From Cupriavidus sp. IDO (lineage in GTDB: Bacteria; Pseudomonadota; Gammaproteobacteria; Burkholderiales; Burkholderiaceae): DNA of 64,000 nucleotides. Position numbers and translations under genes: made by a program. Below, piece by piece: positions 53,154 to 63,184 of the stretch (position 1 is the stretch's first letter; the number at the start of each line of letters is the position of its first letter). The notes beneath the pieces were generated by a model. It saw nothing but the letters and a program-made list of their open reading frames with translations, was not told the origin of the DNA and did no database searches. The DNA is taken from the NCBI RefSeq assembly GCF_000812465.1, contig NZ_JWMA01000007.1, positions 1 to 64,000 of the forward strand. The letters run 5' to 3'.

Positions 53154-53693
53154 TCGCACACCTTCTCTCTGAATTTGTTTTGAATACCGTAATGCATGCC
53201 GGCCGGCACTCTGCTGGCGGTGAGGACGCGCCCGTGCAAAGGCCTGACATTCGTGGACTCGCGCCGGCGACCTGCCCCGATCGGCCTGGCGATCCCGGCA
53301 GCAGACCCTGACTGCCCGGCGTCGCGCGATGCCCCAACCGGCAATGGCGAGATGACTGCCTTGCACGCGCACCCGGCGCGACAAGCACAACCACGATGGA
53401 ACGACACACAAGGCTTCCCGGCGGATAACGGGCATCCAGGCAAGCGGCCAAGGATGCCACGAGTCACCCAATCAGGAGACCGTAAACCGGCGTATTGTAC
53501 AATAAATCGTGTGCCGGATTGATGCCATGCGCCTCTGATGCTGCGCCAGATCAACACCGGCCGGACGGTCTGTCCACTGGATCCGTGATTCAATGGACTA
53601 AGCACCGCCAGCCACCCCACCTCGGCGTGACAATGTTCTCGGGCCGCGCAACAGGCGCCCCGCCGCAACACTCCGCCCCACTGCCCATTGCGC
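53154..53693. other. 540-base divergent spacer between cytochrome c4 and engB
   Basis: No supported gene is present; the open frames have no recognisable product and unlike codon use. One notable short palindrome ATTGTACAAT lies at 53494-53503, which could be a -10 (TACAAT) in either direction or an operator. No convincing -35 accompanies it. Nothing else stands out. Confidence 0.4.
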
Positions 53694-54404
53694 ATGTCCC
53701 TCTTACACCAGGCCCGCTTCTTTATCACCGTCAATCACCTGCGCGACCTGCCTGCCACGGCCGTGCCGGAAGTGGCATTCGCCGGGCGCTCCAACGCTGG
53801 CAAGTCGACGGCCATCAACATTCTGTGCAATCAGAAACGGCTGGCGTTTTCCTCACGCACGCCGGGCCGCACCCAGCACATCAACTATTTCTCTGTGGCC
53901 CCGGTCAAGGCCCCGGACCCGCTCGCCTTCCTGGTCGACCTGCCGGGTTATGGCTACGCAGAAGTCTCGGGCTCGGCCAAATTCCACTGGCAGGGCCTGC
54001 TGAGCGACTACGTGCAGACCCGTCCGCAACTGGCCGGCCTGATCCTGATGATGGACGCGCGCCGCCCGTTCACGGATCTGGATTGCCAGATGGTGGAGTG
54101 GTTCCTGCCCACCGGCCGGCCGATCCACGTCCTGCTGACCAAGGCCGACAAGCTGACCAACAGCGAGAATGCCAAGGCCCTGCGCGAAACCCGCCAGATC
54201 CTGGCCGGATACGCCGAGCAGCTCAAGACACCGGTGCCGCTGACCGCGCAGCTCTTCTCCAGCCTCAAGCGGCGCGGCATCGAGGAGGCACAGCGTGTAG
54301 TCGCCGGCTGGCTGTCCTTGCCGGAGGCACTCGCGGCCCAGGAAGCCGCCCAGTCCGCGAAGTCGGAAAAGGCAGAACCGCCGGCGGCAGAGCCACAAGC
54401 CTGA
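53694..54404 (+). CDS. engB: Ribosome biogenesis GTP-binding protein EngB/YihA
   Basis: A 236-residue TRAFAC GTPase that helps assemble the large ribosomal subunit. The G motifs are GRSNAGKST (G1), the [11 protein letters not shown] switch, DLPGYGYA (G3), TKADKL (G4) and [10 protein letters not shown] (G5). The ATG at 53694 is used; an in-frame TTG lies two codons upstream. The C-terminal 30 residues are an Ala/Glu-rich extension. Confidence 0.95.
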   Translation: MSLLHQARFFITVNHLRDLPATAVPEVAFAGRSNAGKSTAINILCNQKRLAFSSRTPGRTQHINYFSVAPVKAPDPLAFLVDLPGYGYAEVSGSAKFHWQGLLSDYVQTRPQLAGLILMMDARRPFTDLDCQMVEWFLPTGRPIHVLLTKADKLTNSENAKALRETRQILAGYAEQLKTPVPLTAQLFSSLKRRGIEEAQRVVAGWLSLPEALAAQEAAQSAKSEKAEPPAAEPQA

Positions 54405-54431
54405 GCCCCGCGGCGCCCATTGCCAGCGCGC

Positions 54432-54459
54432 AAAAAAAACCCCGTTGCAAGCAACGGGG
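54432..54459 (-). terminator. Intrinsic terminator of the candidate sRNA
   Basis: A perfect 9-bp stem with a 2-nt loop and eight U's, oriented to the minus strand, 27 bases after engB. On the plus strand it lacks a T-run, so it is not a good engB terminator. Confidence 0.85.
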
Positions 54460-54548
54460 ATGAACTTTCCCGCCGTTGAAGGCGGGTACCCGCTCAGGGA
54501 GGAGTAGCGGGGGACACCGCGCCACGCAAGGCGCAACGCAAAGTGTCC
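54432..54548 (-). ncRNA. Candidate structured small RNA upstream of hemB (minus strand)
   Basis: On the minus strand, about 117 bases fold into four consecutive hairpins. Hairpin A is GGACAC/GTGTCC (54548-54543 with 54517-54512) with an inner GCGCC/GGCGC stem. Hairpin B is CCCGCT/AGCGGG (54511-54506 with 54494-54489) with an 11-nt loop containing CUCCUCCC. Hairpin C is CCCGCC/GGCGGG (54486-54481 with 54474-54469). The terminator stem CCCCGTTGC/GCAACGGGG (54459-54451 with 54448-54440) is followed by eight U's (54439-54432). A TATCAT -10 (54560-54555) would start transcription at the first base of hairpin A; the -35 is weak. The terminator fits no minus-strand protein gene nearby, so an RNA gene explains it best. 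Confidence 0.6.
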
Positions 54549-54659
54549 GCGAGTATGATAGCGGGCACACTTAAAAGTTTAGTTTTTCTTCGGGAGCCGC
54601 CAGCCCGCCCCTTCAGCGGTGACGTCTTCCTTGCATTCCTTCCTGCTCTCCAACAGTAG

Positions 54660-55658
<999 letters not shown>

Positions 55659-55668
55659 TCGTTCCGGT

Positions 55669-56916
55669 ATGCAATTGCTCGGCTTCTCGGCCAGCCAGGT
55701 ACATCCGCTTGCCTCGCTGGCCGAGGCGGGCGAGTTCCTGAGCGGCAACGCGGCTGCCCGTTTCGCCTGGGCGGATTTCACCACCGAGGAAGTCTCCGCC
55801 GCACCCGCGGGCTGGCGCGACAGCCTGCAGCAGCTGACCGGCGCGCCGATTCTCGACCTGCACCTGGTCGACGCCGTGAACGCGACGCATCCCTCGTATT
55901 TCGATACGACCAATGCGTACGACATGGTGATCTTCCGCAAGCTGACCTTCGAGACCAGCCGGGCGATTGCCGAGGCGGAACCCGGCGGTGACAGCCCGCA
56001 AGCCACAGCCGACAGCGACACTGCCACCGCTACGGCACCGTCCGCTCCGGCACCGGCAACGGCGCCTCACAAGGCGCGCCGTTACCCTCCGGGCTTCCTG
56101 CCCGCGCTGGCCAAGATCGATACCCAGCCGGTCACGTTCTTTGTCTTCGACACCCTGCTGGTCACCGTGCGGCCGGGGCCTTCGCGCACCATCGACCAGG
56201 TGCGCCAGCGGCTGATCGAGCTCTGCCACGCACCGCGCCCGCAGACACCTTCGCGCGGCAACGGCCAGGCGCCGCTGCTGCACGGCATACGCCCGCCGTC
56301 GCGGCCCGAGGACCTGATGCTGCGGCTGCTCAATGCCATGGTTGACCGCTACCTCGAACTGCGCGCACCGCTGACGCGCCAGCTCGACCGCTGGCAGCGT
56401 GCGCTGCTCAATGCACGGCGGGGCTTTTCGAGTTGGGAGGGGCTGCTGGATGCGCGCATTCAGCTGCGCAGGCTGGAGCACCTCAGCGAGGAGCAGCGCG
56501 ATGCGCTGCAGGAATTCCGCGACAGCCTGCTCGACAACCGCTACAGCAGCGAGGGCGAAGGCGCCAATGACGCTCCCGGCCGGGACGAGGTGCTGCTGGT
56601 GCGCATCAACGACCTGATGGAGCACATCCAGCGCGTGCTGGCCCATGCGCGACGGCTGGAAGACTCGATCGAATCGGCCGTACAGATCCACTTCTCGGCG
56701 GTGGCGCATCGGACCAACCGCACCATGCGCACGCTGACGCTGATCACCGCGCTGTTTATGCCGCTGACGCTTATCACCGGCGTTTTCGGCATGAATTTCG
56801 AGCGCATGCCGTGGCTTCGCGAACCCAATGGTTTCTGGTGGTCGATCGGGCTGATGGGAGCCGTCGTGGTCGTGCTGGGCGCGGTGTGGGGGCTGGGGCG
56901 GCAGCTGGACCGCTAG
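55669..56916 (+). CDS. corA: CorA-type Mg2+/divalent cation transporter
   Basis: A 415-residue member of the CorA family. It ends with two membrane helices (residues about 350-372 and 385-408), with the selectivity motif FGMNFERMP just after the first. The cytoplasmic domain is long, with an Ala/Pro/Thr-rich insert at about residues 104-142, and a coiled-coil helix near residue 215-330. It starts 10 bases after hemB and is probably cotranscribed with it. The usual YGMNF is FGMNF here. Confidence 0.92.
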   Translation: MQLLGFSASQVHPLASLAEAGEFLSGNAAARFAWADFTTEEVSAAPAGWRDSLQQLTGAPILDLHLVDAVNATHPSYFDTTNAYDMVIFRKLTFETSRAIAEAEPGGDSPQATADSDTATATAPSAPAPATAPHKARRYPPGFLPALAKIDTQPVTFFVFDTLLVTVRPGPSRTIDQVRQRLIELCHAPRPQTPSRGNGQAPLLHGIRPPSRPEDLMLRLLNAMVDRYLELRAPLTRQLDRWQRALLNARRGFSSWEGLLDARIQLRRLEHLSEEQRDALQEFRDSLLDNRYSSEGEGANDAPGRDEVLLVRINDLMEHIQRVLAHARRLEDSIESAVQIHFSAVAHRTNRTMRTLTLITALFMPLTLITGVFGMNFERMPWLREPNGFWWSIGLMGAVVVVLGAVWGLGRQLDR

Positions 56917-56923
56917 CGCAGGT

Positions 56924-58834
56924 TCAGGTACGCGTGCGCGCGCCAAAAGCGCGCTCAAGGCTGTCGAGGAAGCGGCTGGCCGACTGGTAGCCGATCACGC
57001 GCACCGGGCGTTCGCGGCCGTCGGCGCCGAACAGGATGATCCCTGGCGGGCCGAACAGGCCAAAGCGCTTGAGCAGCGCCCGGTCTTCGGCATTGTTGGC
57101 CGTTACGTCGGCCTGCAGCAGGACGATTTCCGACATTCTGGCGCGGACCTTCGGATCGACGAACGTCATGCGCTCCATCTCCTTGCAGCTCACGCACCAG
57201 TCGGCGTAGAAGTCCAGCAAGACCGGCTTGCCGGCGGCGGCGGCCTGCGCCACGCGGGCGTCGAGTTCGGCAACGGAGCGGATACGCTCGAAGTGCACGG
57301 TGTCAGCGCTGGCGATGGTGCCAGCCGTGCCGCCGGCGATCCGCCCGCCAGCGAGGTGCGAAAGCGGCTGCAGCGGATCGCGCCCGCCGGAAGCCAGCCC
57401 TACCAGGAGGATCGCGCCGGCCAGCGCCGCCAGCACGCCAAGCCCCTTGCCCAGCCGCGCCAGTCCACGCGGTTCCGGACCCAGCGAATCGAAAGCGCCC
57501 AGGAAGACGGCCGCCACCAGCAGCAGTGCCGCCCACGCCACCATGGCCGCCCATGCCGGCACCACTGGCGTCACCATCCAGATCGCCACGCCCAGCAGCA
57601 GGAATCCAAAGAAGCGCTTGGTGGCTTCCATCCAGCGCCCCGCGCGCGGCAGCAGATTGCCTGCCCCCACGCCAACCAGCACCAGCGGCACGCCCATGCC
57701 GATTGCCATGGCGAACAACGCGCCGCCGCCAGTGACCGCATCGCCGGTCTGGGCGATGTAGGCCAGCGCGCCGGCCAGCGGTGCCGTCACGCAGGGCCCG
57801 ACGATCAGCGCCGAGATGGCGCCCATGGCCGCTGCCCCCACCACCTGCCCGCCCTGCCGCTGGCTCGACGACGCGGTCAGCCGGGTCTGCCAGCGCTGCG
57901 GCAACTGCAGCTCATAGAGCCCGAACATGGAGAGCGACAGCGCCACCATCAGCAGAGCGAATGCGCCAAGCACCCAGGGTGTCTGCAGAGCCGCAGCCAG
58001 CCCTTCGCCAAGCAACCCTGCCGCCACGCCGATCGCCGTATAGACGACCGCCATGCCGAGCACATAAGCCAGCGAAACGACCAGCGCCCGGCTGCGCGTG
58101 ACGTGCTCGCCCACGACGATGGAGGACAGGATCGGCACCATCGGCAGCACGCACGGGGTGAATGTCAGCAGCAGCCCCAGCCCGAAGAACAGCGCGGCCA
58201 CCACGCCCAGGTTGCGGCTGGCCAGCGCGCCGGCGATGCGGTCGTTTTCGTCCACACGAGGCGCCGCCTGCCTGGCGGTGCTGTCGGGGTTCACCGGTGT
58301 TGCCGGGCTTTCGCTGCGCTCGCGCTGGCCAAACAGATTGCCCAGCGCGCTGCCGCCAACCTTGAACACGCTTTCCATCGGCGGGTAGCACAGGCCCTTG
58401 TCGGCGCAGCCCTGCGAGGTCACGACCAGCGACCACTTGCCGTCGGCAGGCGCCGCCTCCACCGGGACGCGGATGGTGACGGCCTGGTGGTACGTCTCCA
58501 CCTCCTTGCCGAAATTCTCGTCAAACTTGATCTTGCCCGCTGGGAAATCGGGCTTGCCCAGCCGGACGCTTGCCGGCTGCGCGGTGAAAGCGAAGCGCTC
58601 GCGATAGAGGTAGTAGCCACTGGCGACGTCGAAGCGCACTTCGATGGTCTTCTCGTCGATCTGGCGCGCAGCGAATTGGAAGGCCTGTTCAGGCGGCAGG
58701 AAATCGTCTTCCGTCGCGGCACGGGCCGCACCCGCCAGGCACAGCCAGGCGAATGCCGCCAGCAAGGCTGCGGCAATATGCCGCGCCATATCCAATCCGC
58801 GCGGACGTCCCGAAAGTGCCAAACCGATGCTCAT
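56924..58834 (-). CDS. dsbD: Thiol:disulfide interchange protein DsbD
   Basis: A 636-residue DsbD that carries reducing power from cytosolic thioredoxin to periplasmic proteins. After the signal peptide comes the alpha domain (CADKGLCYPPMESVF with a Cys pair), eight membrane helices with FTPCVLPMVPI and GPCVTAPL cysteines, and the gamma thioredoxin domain with WCVSCKEMER. The ATG at 58834 has AGGAACAGG upstream; an ATG at 58789 gives a shorter, more usual signal peptide. It lies 51 bases after cutA. It supplies electrons for cytochrome c maturation (resB/ccsA). Confidence 0.95.
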   Translation of the reverse strand: MSIGLALSGRPRGLDMARHIAAALLAAFAWLCLAGAARAATEDDFLPPEQAFQFAARQIDEKTIEVRFDVASGYYLYRERFAFTAQPASVRLGKPDFPAGKIKFDENFGKEVETYHQAVTIRVPVEAAPADGKWSLVVTSQGCADKGLCYPPMESVFKVGGSALGNLFGQRERSESPATPVNPDSTARQAAPRVDENDRIAGALASRNLGVVAALFFGLGLLLTFTPCVLPMVPILSSIVVGEHVTRSRALVVSLAYVLGMAVVYTAIGVAAGLLGEGLAAALQTPWVLGAFALLMVALSLSMFGLYELQLPQRWQTRLTASSSQRQGGQVVGAAAMGAISALIVGPCVTAPLAGALAYIAQTGDAVTGGGALFAMAIGMGVPLVLVGVGAGNLLPRAGRWMEATKRFFGFLLLGVAIWMVTPVVPAWAAMVAWAALLLVAAVFLGAFDSLGPEPRGLARLGKGLGVLAALAGAILLVGLASGGRDPLQPLSHLAGGRIAGGTAGTIASADTVHFERIRSVAELDARVAQAAAAGKPVLLDFYADWCVSCKEMERMTFVDPKVRARMSEIVLLQADVTANNAEDRALLKRFGLFGPPGIILFGADGRERPVRVIGYQSASRFLDSLERAFGARTRT

Positions 58835-58884
58835 GAACCTGTTCCTGAATCTGTTGTTCCTGCCATCCGGGCGCCCGAGGGCGC

Positions 58885-59256
58885 TCAGCCCGCAGTCTGC
58901 CTGACCTCGTCCCGCACCCACGCCAGATATGGTGCCAGCCCAGCCACCAGCGGCCAGGCAATGACTTCCGGCACATCATAGGGATGTTGCTCCCGAATAA
59001 TGGCCTCCAGCGCCGCATAGCGCGCTCGCGTGGTCTTGATCAGCAGGGGCCACTCCTGCGCCCGCTCGAGCTTGCCCTGCCACCAGTACTCGGAGTCGAC
59101 CGGCGCCAGGCGGTTCACGCAGGCAGCGGCGCGGGCTTCGAGCACCGCCCGCGTCAGGCGCGTGGCGGAGTCCACATCCGGCAGGTTCGTCATCACGACG
59201 ATGACCTGGCTATCGGTGTCATCCAGGCCCTCTGCAACTTTGCCAATAGTGCTCAT
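58885..59256 (-). CDS. cutA: Divalent-cation tolerance protein CutA
   Basis: A 123-residue trimeric CutA1 protein. LEARAAACVNRLAPVDSEYWWQGKLERAQEWPLLIKTT and HPYDVPEVIAWPLVAGLAPYLAWV are conserved. The Cys in AAACVNRL is typical of the copper-binding site. The true physiological role is unclear. It is 51 bases before dsbD, an order also seen in E. coli (cutA-dsbD), so the pairing is ancient. Confidence 0.96.
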   Translation of the reverse strand: MSTIGKVAEGLDDTDSQVIVVMTNLPDVDSATRLTRAVLEARAAACVNRLAPVDSEYWWQGKLERAQEWPLLIKTTRARYAALEAIIREQHPYDVPEVIAWPLVAGLAPYLAWVRDEVRQTAG

Positions 59257-59304
59257 CTACCTTCCCCCTGCGGCCGCCGCCTTTGCCCGCCACCCAAAAC
59301 AAAA

Positions 59305-59326
59305 GAGCCAGGCAATTGCCTGGCTC
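59305..59326 (-). terminator. Intrinsic terminator of the alpha operon
   Basis: A perfect 22-base palindrome (GAGCCAGGCAA and its complement) followed on the minus strand by TTTTGTTTT, 53 bases past rplQ. Confidence 0.9.
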
Positions 59327-59378
59327 GATTGTAAGCGGTGTGTCCGAACCCGTCGGAACGACGGGTCGGCAATCAACC

Positions 59379-59774
59379 TTATTCCGCGGCTTCTTCAGCC
59401 GGGGCTTCGGTGATTTCCGGACGATCCACCAGTTCGACCAGCGCCATCGGCGCGTTGTCGCCCTGACGGAAACCGAACTTCAGGATGCGGGTGTAGCCGC
59501 CCGGACGGGTGGCGTAGCGCGGGCCCAGTTCGGTGAACAGCTTGGTGACCATGTCGCGGTCGCGCAGACGGGCGAAAGCCAGGCGGCGGTTGGCAACGGT
59601 GTCCTTCTTGGCCAGCGTGATCAGCGGCTCGACAACCTTGCGCAGTTCCTTGGCCTTGGGCACGGTGGTCTTGATCAGCTCGTGCTGGAACAGCGAGTTG
59701 GACATGTTGCGCAGCATCGCAAGACGGTGCGACGAGGTGCGGTTCAGTTTCCGCAGACCATGACGGTGACGCAT
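59379..59774 (-). CDS. rplQ: 50S ribosomal protein L17
   Basis: A 131-residue L17, positioned at the polypeptide exit tunnel. [23 protein letters not shown] at the N-terminus is the signature, and the last 15 residues are an acidic tail (APAEEAAE) longer than some. It is the last gene of the alpha operon, 145 bases after rpoA; that gap holds GC-rich palindromes (around 59862-59911) and no gene. Confidence 0.98.
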   Translation of the reverse strand: MRHRHGLRKLNRTSSHRLAMLRNMSNSLFQHELIKTTVPKAKELRKVVEPLITLAKKDTVANRRLAFARLRDRDMVTKLFTELGPRYATRPGGYTRILKFGFRQGDNAPMALVELVDRPEITEAPAEEAAE

Positions 59775-59919
59775 GATGATTCCTTTTCAGATTGAGTGTT
59801 TGACCAGCTCTTCTATCGTTCGTTGGCGCAAGCCGCCGGACGCGGGCCGGTAGTCATACATGCCCCGGCAAAGCACCGGGGCGGTTACCGCGGCGCGGGG
59901 CAAAAGCCCCGCTCCACAA

Positions 59920-60900
59920 TTACTTCTCCAGACCTGCGGGCGGCCAGTTCTCGAGCTTCATGCCGAGGGTCAGGCCACGCGAGGCGAGGACTTCCTTGAT
60001 CTCGTTGAGCGACTTGCGACCCAGGTTCGGGGTCTTGAGCAGCTCGTTCTCGGTACGCTGGATCAGGTCGCCGATGTAGTAGATGTTTTCGGCCTTCAGG
60101 CAGTTGGCCGAACGCACCGTCAGCTCCAGGTCGTCGACCGGGCGCAGCAGGATCGGGTCGATCTGCGGCGTACGGCTCGAAGCAGCTTCGGCTGCCGACT
60201 CGGTGCCTTCCAGCGCGGCGAACACGGACAGCTGGTCGACCAGGATGCGGGCCGACTGGCGGATCGCTTCCTCGGGCGAGATCACGCCGTCGGTTTCAAT
60301 GTTCATCACCAGCTTGTCGAGGTCGGTACGCTGCTCGACGCGGGCGGATTCGACTGCGTACGAAACGCGGCGAACCGGCGAGAACGAGGCGTCCAGCACG
60401 ATACGGCCGATCACCTTGCTCGATTCGTCACCGAACTTGCGCACGTTGCCCGGCACGTAGCCGCGGCCTTGCTCGACCTTGACCTGCATGTCCAGCTTGC
60501 CGCCGGCCGACAGGTGGGCGATCACGTGGTTCGGATTGATGATCTCGACATCGTGCGGCAGCTCGATGTCTGCAGCCGTGACGACGCCTTCGCCATCCTT
60601 GCGCAGCGAAACCGTGACTTCGTCGCGGTTATGCAGCTTGAAGACCACGCCCTTCAGGTTGAGGAGCAGGTTGACGACGTCTTCCTGCACGCCGTCGATG
60701 GTCGAATACTCGTGGACCACCCCAGCGATCGTCACTTCGGTCGGGGCATAGCCGACCATCGACGACAGCAGCACACGACGCAGGGCGTTACCGAGCGTAT
60801 GGCCGTAGCCGCGCTCGAACGGCTCCATCACGACCTTGGCGTGATGGTCGCCAAGCGGCTCGACGGCGATGATTTTTGGCTTGAGGAGTGCTGTTTGCAT
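59920..60900 (-). CDS. rpoA: RNA polymerase alpha subunit
   Basis: A 326-residue alpha subunit. The N-terminal domain (dimerisation, polymerase assembly; [21 protein letters not shown]) is joined through an Ala/Glu linker (about residues 230-245) to the C-terminal domain, which binds UP elements and activators ([21 protein letters not shown]). Normal length. It lies between rpsD and rplQ; 182 bases separate it from rpsD, containing two short hairpins (60967-60982, 60988-61016). Confidence 0.99.
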   Translation of the reverse strand: MQTALLKPKIIAVEPLGDHHAKVVMEPFERGYGHTLGNALRRVLLSSMVGYAPTEVTIAGVVHEYSTIDGVQEDVVNLLLNLKGVVFKLHNRDEVTVSLRKDGEGVVTAADIELPHDVEIINPNHVIAHLSAGGKLDMQVKVEQGRGYVPGNVRKFGDESSKVIGRIVLDASFSPVRRVSYAVESARVEQRTDLDKLVMNIETDGVISPEEAIRQSARILVDQLSVFAALEGTESAAEAASSRTPQIDPILLRPVDDLELTVRSANCLKAENIYYIGDLIQRTENELLKTPNLGRKSLNEIKEVLASRGLTLGMKLENWPPAGLEK

Positions 60901-61082
60901 TAGGTTGTCCTTTTCAATACCCTCGGCTCGTTACACCGATAAGGCTGACGTATGGAACCTGAAAATCCCATCGCACGATGGGCAATAAGCCCGACTCGCA
61001 CCAGGCGCGTCGGGCTGAAAGAGAAGCCTTGCGGGGAAATCGCAAGCTCTGAACCGTTCGATGGCGTCGGCGATTCAGGCGA

Positions 61083-61706
61083 TTAACGCGAATACAATTC
61101 GACGATCAGGCTTTCGTTGATGTCGCCGGAGATGTCGGCGCGATCCGGGGCTTGCTTGAAGGTGCCTTCGAGCTTCTTGGCGTCCACGGCCACCCAGGTC
61201 GGGAAACCCGATTGCTCGGCCAGCGACAGCGCTTCGGCGATACGCACTTGCTTCTTCGACTGCTCGCGGATGGCAACGACGTCACCAGCCTTGATCTGCG
61301 CCGACGGCACGTTCAGGGTCTGGCCGTTCACCAGGATCGCCTTGTGCGACACCAGCTGGCGCGCTTCAGCGCGGGTCGAACCGAAGCCCATGCGGTACAC
61401 CACGTTGTCCAGGCGCGATTCCAGCAGTTGCAGCAGCTTTTCGCCGGTGTTGCCCTTGCGGCGGTCGGCTTCGGCGAAGTAGCGGCGGAACTGGCGCTCG
61501 AGCACGCCGTAGATGCGCTTGACCTTCTGCTTTTCACGCAGCTGGTTGCCGTAGTCGGAGGTGCGGGCACCCGAGGTGCGGCCATGCTGGCCCGGCTTGC
61601 TGTCCAGCTTGCACTTGTCGGCGAGCGAGCGACGGGCGCTCTTCAGGAACAGGTCGGTACCTTCACGGCGGGAGAGTTTGGCCTTCGGGCCGGTATAACG
61701 TGCCAC
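61083..61706 (-). CDS. rpsD: 30S ribosomal protein S4
   Basis: A 207-residue S4, a primary 16S-binding protein that nucleates 30S assembly. [22 protein letters not shown] at the start and the S4 RNA-binding domain ([31 protein letters not shown]) are clear. It starts at GTG. S4 represses the alpha operon translationally in E. coli. The gene is 280 bases after rpsK. Confidence 0.98.
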   Translation of the reverse strand: MARYTGPKAKLSRREGTDLFLKSARRSLADKCKLDSKPGQHGRTSGARTSDYGNQLREKQKVKRIYGVLERQFRRYFAEADRRKGNTGEKLLQLLESRLDNVVYRMGFGSTRAEARQLVSHKAILVNGQTLNVPSAQIKAGDVVAIREQSKKQVRIAEALSLAEQSGFPTWVAVDAKKLEGTFKQAPDRADISGDINESLIVELYSR

Positions 61707-61892
61707 TTTATCTTCCTTTGATCGATCGCGACGCCTTTCAGGACGCGCCGCGAGTCCGCCAGCTCGGCTTCATGAGAAGCTCGGCGACAGACGGTGGGCT
61801 TATTGAGCGCACTCCGGGCAGGAGCCACGCTAAAGCATGAACCTGACACCCAGCAAGTGGCGACTAGGCCATTCGCCGGATGCAAAACGAAA

Positions 61893-61917
61893 ACCTGCCG
61901 CAAACAAAGCAGCAGGT
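61893..61917 (-). terminator. Weak terminator-like hairpin between rpsK and rpsD
   Basis: A 6-bp stem (ACCTGC/GCAGGT, 61917-61912 with 61898-61893) with a 13-nt loop, followed on the minus strand by TTTTCGTTTT. It lies in the 280-base rpsK-rpsD spacer and may be an attenuator. The remainder of the spacer has no recognisable feature. Confidence 0.35.
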
Positions 61918-61986
61918 CAACGCGCGATACTACCACATCCGGGATCGTACGAGGAAGCCCCGACAATCCCGGCGACACCCAAGCGC

Positions 61987-62385
61987 TTAGATACGGCGGC
62001 GCTTCGGCGGACGGCAGCCGTTGTGCGGAACCGGCGTCACGTCTTCGATCACGGCGATCTTGATGCCCAGCGCGTTCAGTGCGCGGACAGCCGATTCGCG
62101 GCCAGGGCCGGGGCCCTTGATGCGCACTTCCAGGTTCTTGATACCCTGGTCTTGCGCCACGCGGCCGGCGTTCTCGGCAGCAACCTGGGCAGCGAACGGG
62201 GTCGACTTGCGCGAACCCTTGAAGCCCTGGCCACCGGCGGTCGCCCACGACAGGGCGTTGCCCTGGCGATCGGTGATCGTGATGATGGTGTTGTTGAACG
62301 AAGCGTGGACGTGCGCAATGCCGTCGGCAACGTTCTTCTTGACCTTCTTACGCGCGCGAGCGGCGTTATTCGGACCTTTTGCCAT
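61987..62385 (-). CDS. rpsK: 30S ribosomal protein S11
   Basis: A 132-residue S11 on the 30S platform. [54 protein letters not shown] is nearly universal. It is 24 bases after rpsM. The basic C-terminus ends [13 protein letters not shown]. Confidence 0.99.
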   Translation of the reverse strand: MAKGPNNAARARKKVKKNVADGIAHVHASFNNTIITITDRQGNALSWATAGGQGFKGSRKSTPFAAQVAAENAGRVAQDQGIKNLEVRIKGPGPGRESAVRALNALGIKIAVIEDVTPVPHNGCRPPKRRRI

Positions 62386-62409
62386 TAGTTTCTTCCTCTG
62401 CCTTCGGCT

Positions 62410-62775
62410 TTACTTCTTCAGAGCCACGCCGGCCTTACGCGGACCCTTGCGGGTACGGGCGTTCGTACGGGTACGCTGGCCGCGCATCGGCAGGCCCCTG
62501 CGGTGACGGACGCCACGATAGCAACCAAGGTCCATCAGACGCTTGATGTTCATCGTGGTTTCACGACGCAGGTCACCCTCGACCGTGACCTTGCCCACTT
62601 CGTCACGAAGCTTTTCCAGGTCGGCGTCGGTCAGATCCTTGACCTTCTTGTCAAACGGTACGCCGGTGGCCTCGCAGATCTTGCGGGCGCGCGAGCGGCC
62701 GATACCGTAAATAGCCGTCAGGCCGATTTCGGTATGCTTGTGGTTCGGGATGTTAACCCCTGCGATACGTGCCAT
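62410..62775 (-). CDS. rpsM: 30S ribosomal protein S13
   Basis: A 121-residue S13 at the head of the 30S subunit, near the P-site tRNA and 16S/23S bridge. [34 protein letters not shown] starts it, and [21 protein letters not shown] ends it. It is first in the alpha group and follows rpmJ by 19 bases. Confidence 0.99.
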   Translation of the reverse strand: MARIAGVNIPNHKHTEIGLTAIYGIGRSRARKICEATGVPFDKKVKDLTDADLEKLRDEVGKVTVEGDLRRETTMNIKRLMDLGCYRGVRHRRGLPMRGQRTRTNARTRKGPRKAGVALKK

Positions 62776-62794
62776 TCGTCAATCCTCTTTCCGA

Positions 62795-62911
62795 TTAGCC
62801 TTGGCGTTGCTTGTGGCGGGGATCCGACGAGCAGATCACGCGCACGACACCGTTGCGCTTGATAATTTTGCAGTTGCGGCAAATGCGCTTCACAGAAGCC
62901 AGCACTTTCAT
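62795..62911 (-). CDS. rpmJ: 50S ribosomal protein L36
   Basis: A 38-residue L36, the smallest ribosomal protein. The translation reads [20 protein letters not shown] then [18 protein letters not shown]. Zinc ligands are C11, C14, C27 and H33, the Cys-containing form used when zinc is available. It lies between infA and rpsM, the usual order. It is shorter than most cut-offs for gene calls. Confidence 0.97.
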
Positions 62912-62942
62912 AATTTTCCTCTTCCTTCAATTCCTGTTCGCT

Positions 62943-63161
62943 TCACTTCGTCCGGAAGACGATTCGTGCGCGCGACAGATCATATGGAGTCAGCTCGACC
63001 GTCACCTTGTCACCCGGAAGAATCCGGATGTAGTTCATTCGCATCTTGCCGGAGATATGACCCAGTACTACATGGCCGTTTTCCAGCTTGACGCGGAACG
63101 TTGCATTCGGGAGGTTCTCCAGGACCTCCCCCTGCATCTGGATGACGTCGTCTTTTGCCAT
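62943..63161 (-). CDS. infA: Translation initiation factor IF-1
   Basis: A 72-residue OB-fold protein that blocks the ribosomal A site during initiation. [52 protein letters not shown] is nearly identical to the universal form. It is between secY (23 bases) and rpmJ. Burkholderiales often have a second infA copy elsewhere. Confidence 0.98.
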   Translation of the reverse strand: MAKDDVIQMQGEVLENLPNATFRVKLENGHVVLGHISGKMRMNYIRILPGDKVTVELTPYDLSRARIVFRTK

Positions 63162-63184
63162 ACCTAGCCTGTACCGATCTGGAG

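Noticed and set aside
53494..53503. ATTGTACAAT palindrome in the cytochrome c4-engB spacer
   Set aside because: Ten-base palindrome with a TACAAT core, possibly a promoter or operator, but no -35 partner at a proper distance on either strand and no second copy nearby.
54489..54548. hemB leader riboswitch on the plus strand
   Set aside because: The hairpins can form on either strand, but the terminator U-run exists only on the minus strand, so a plus-strand attenuator for hemB is less likely than a minus-strand RNA.
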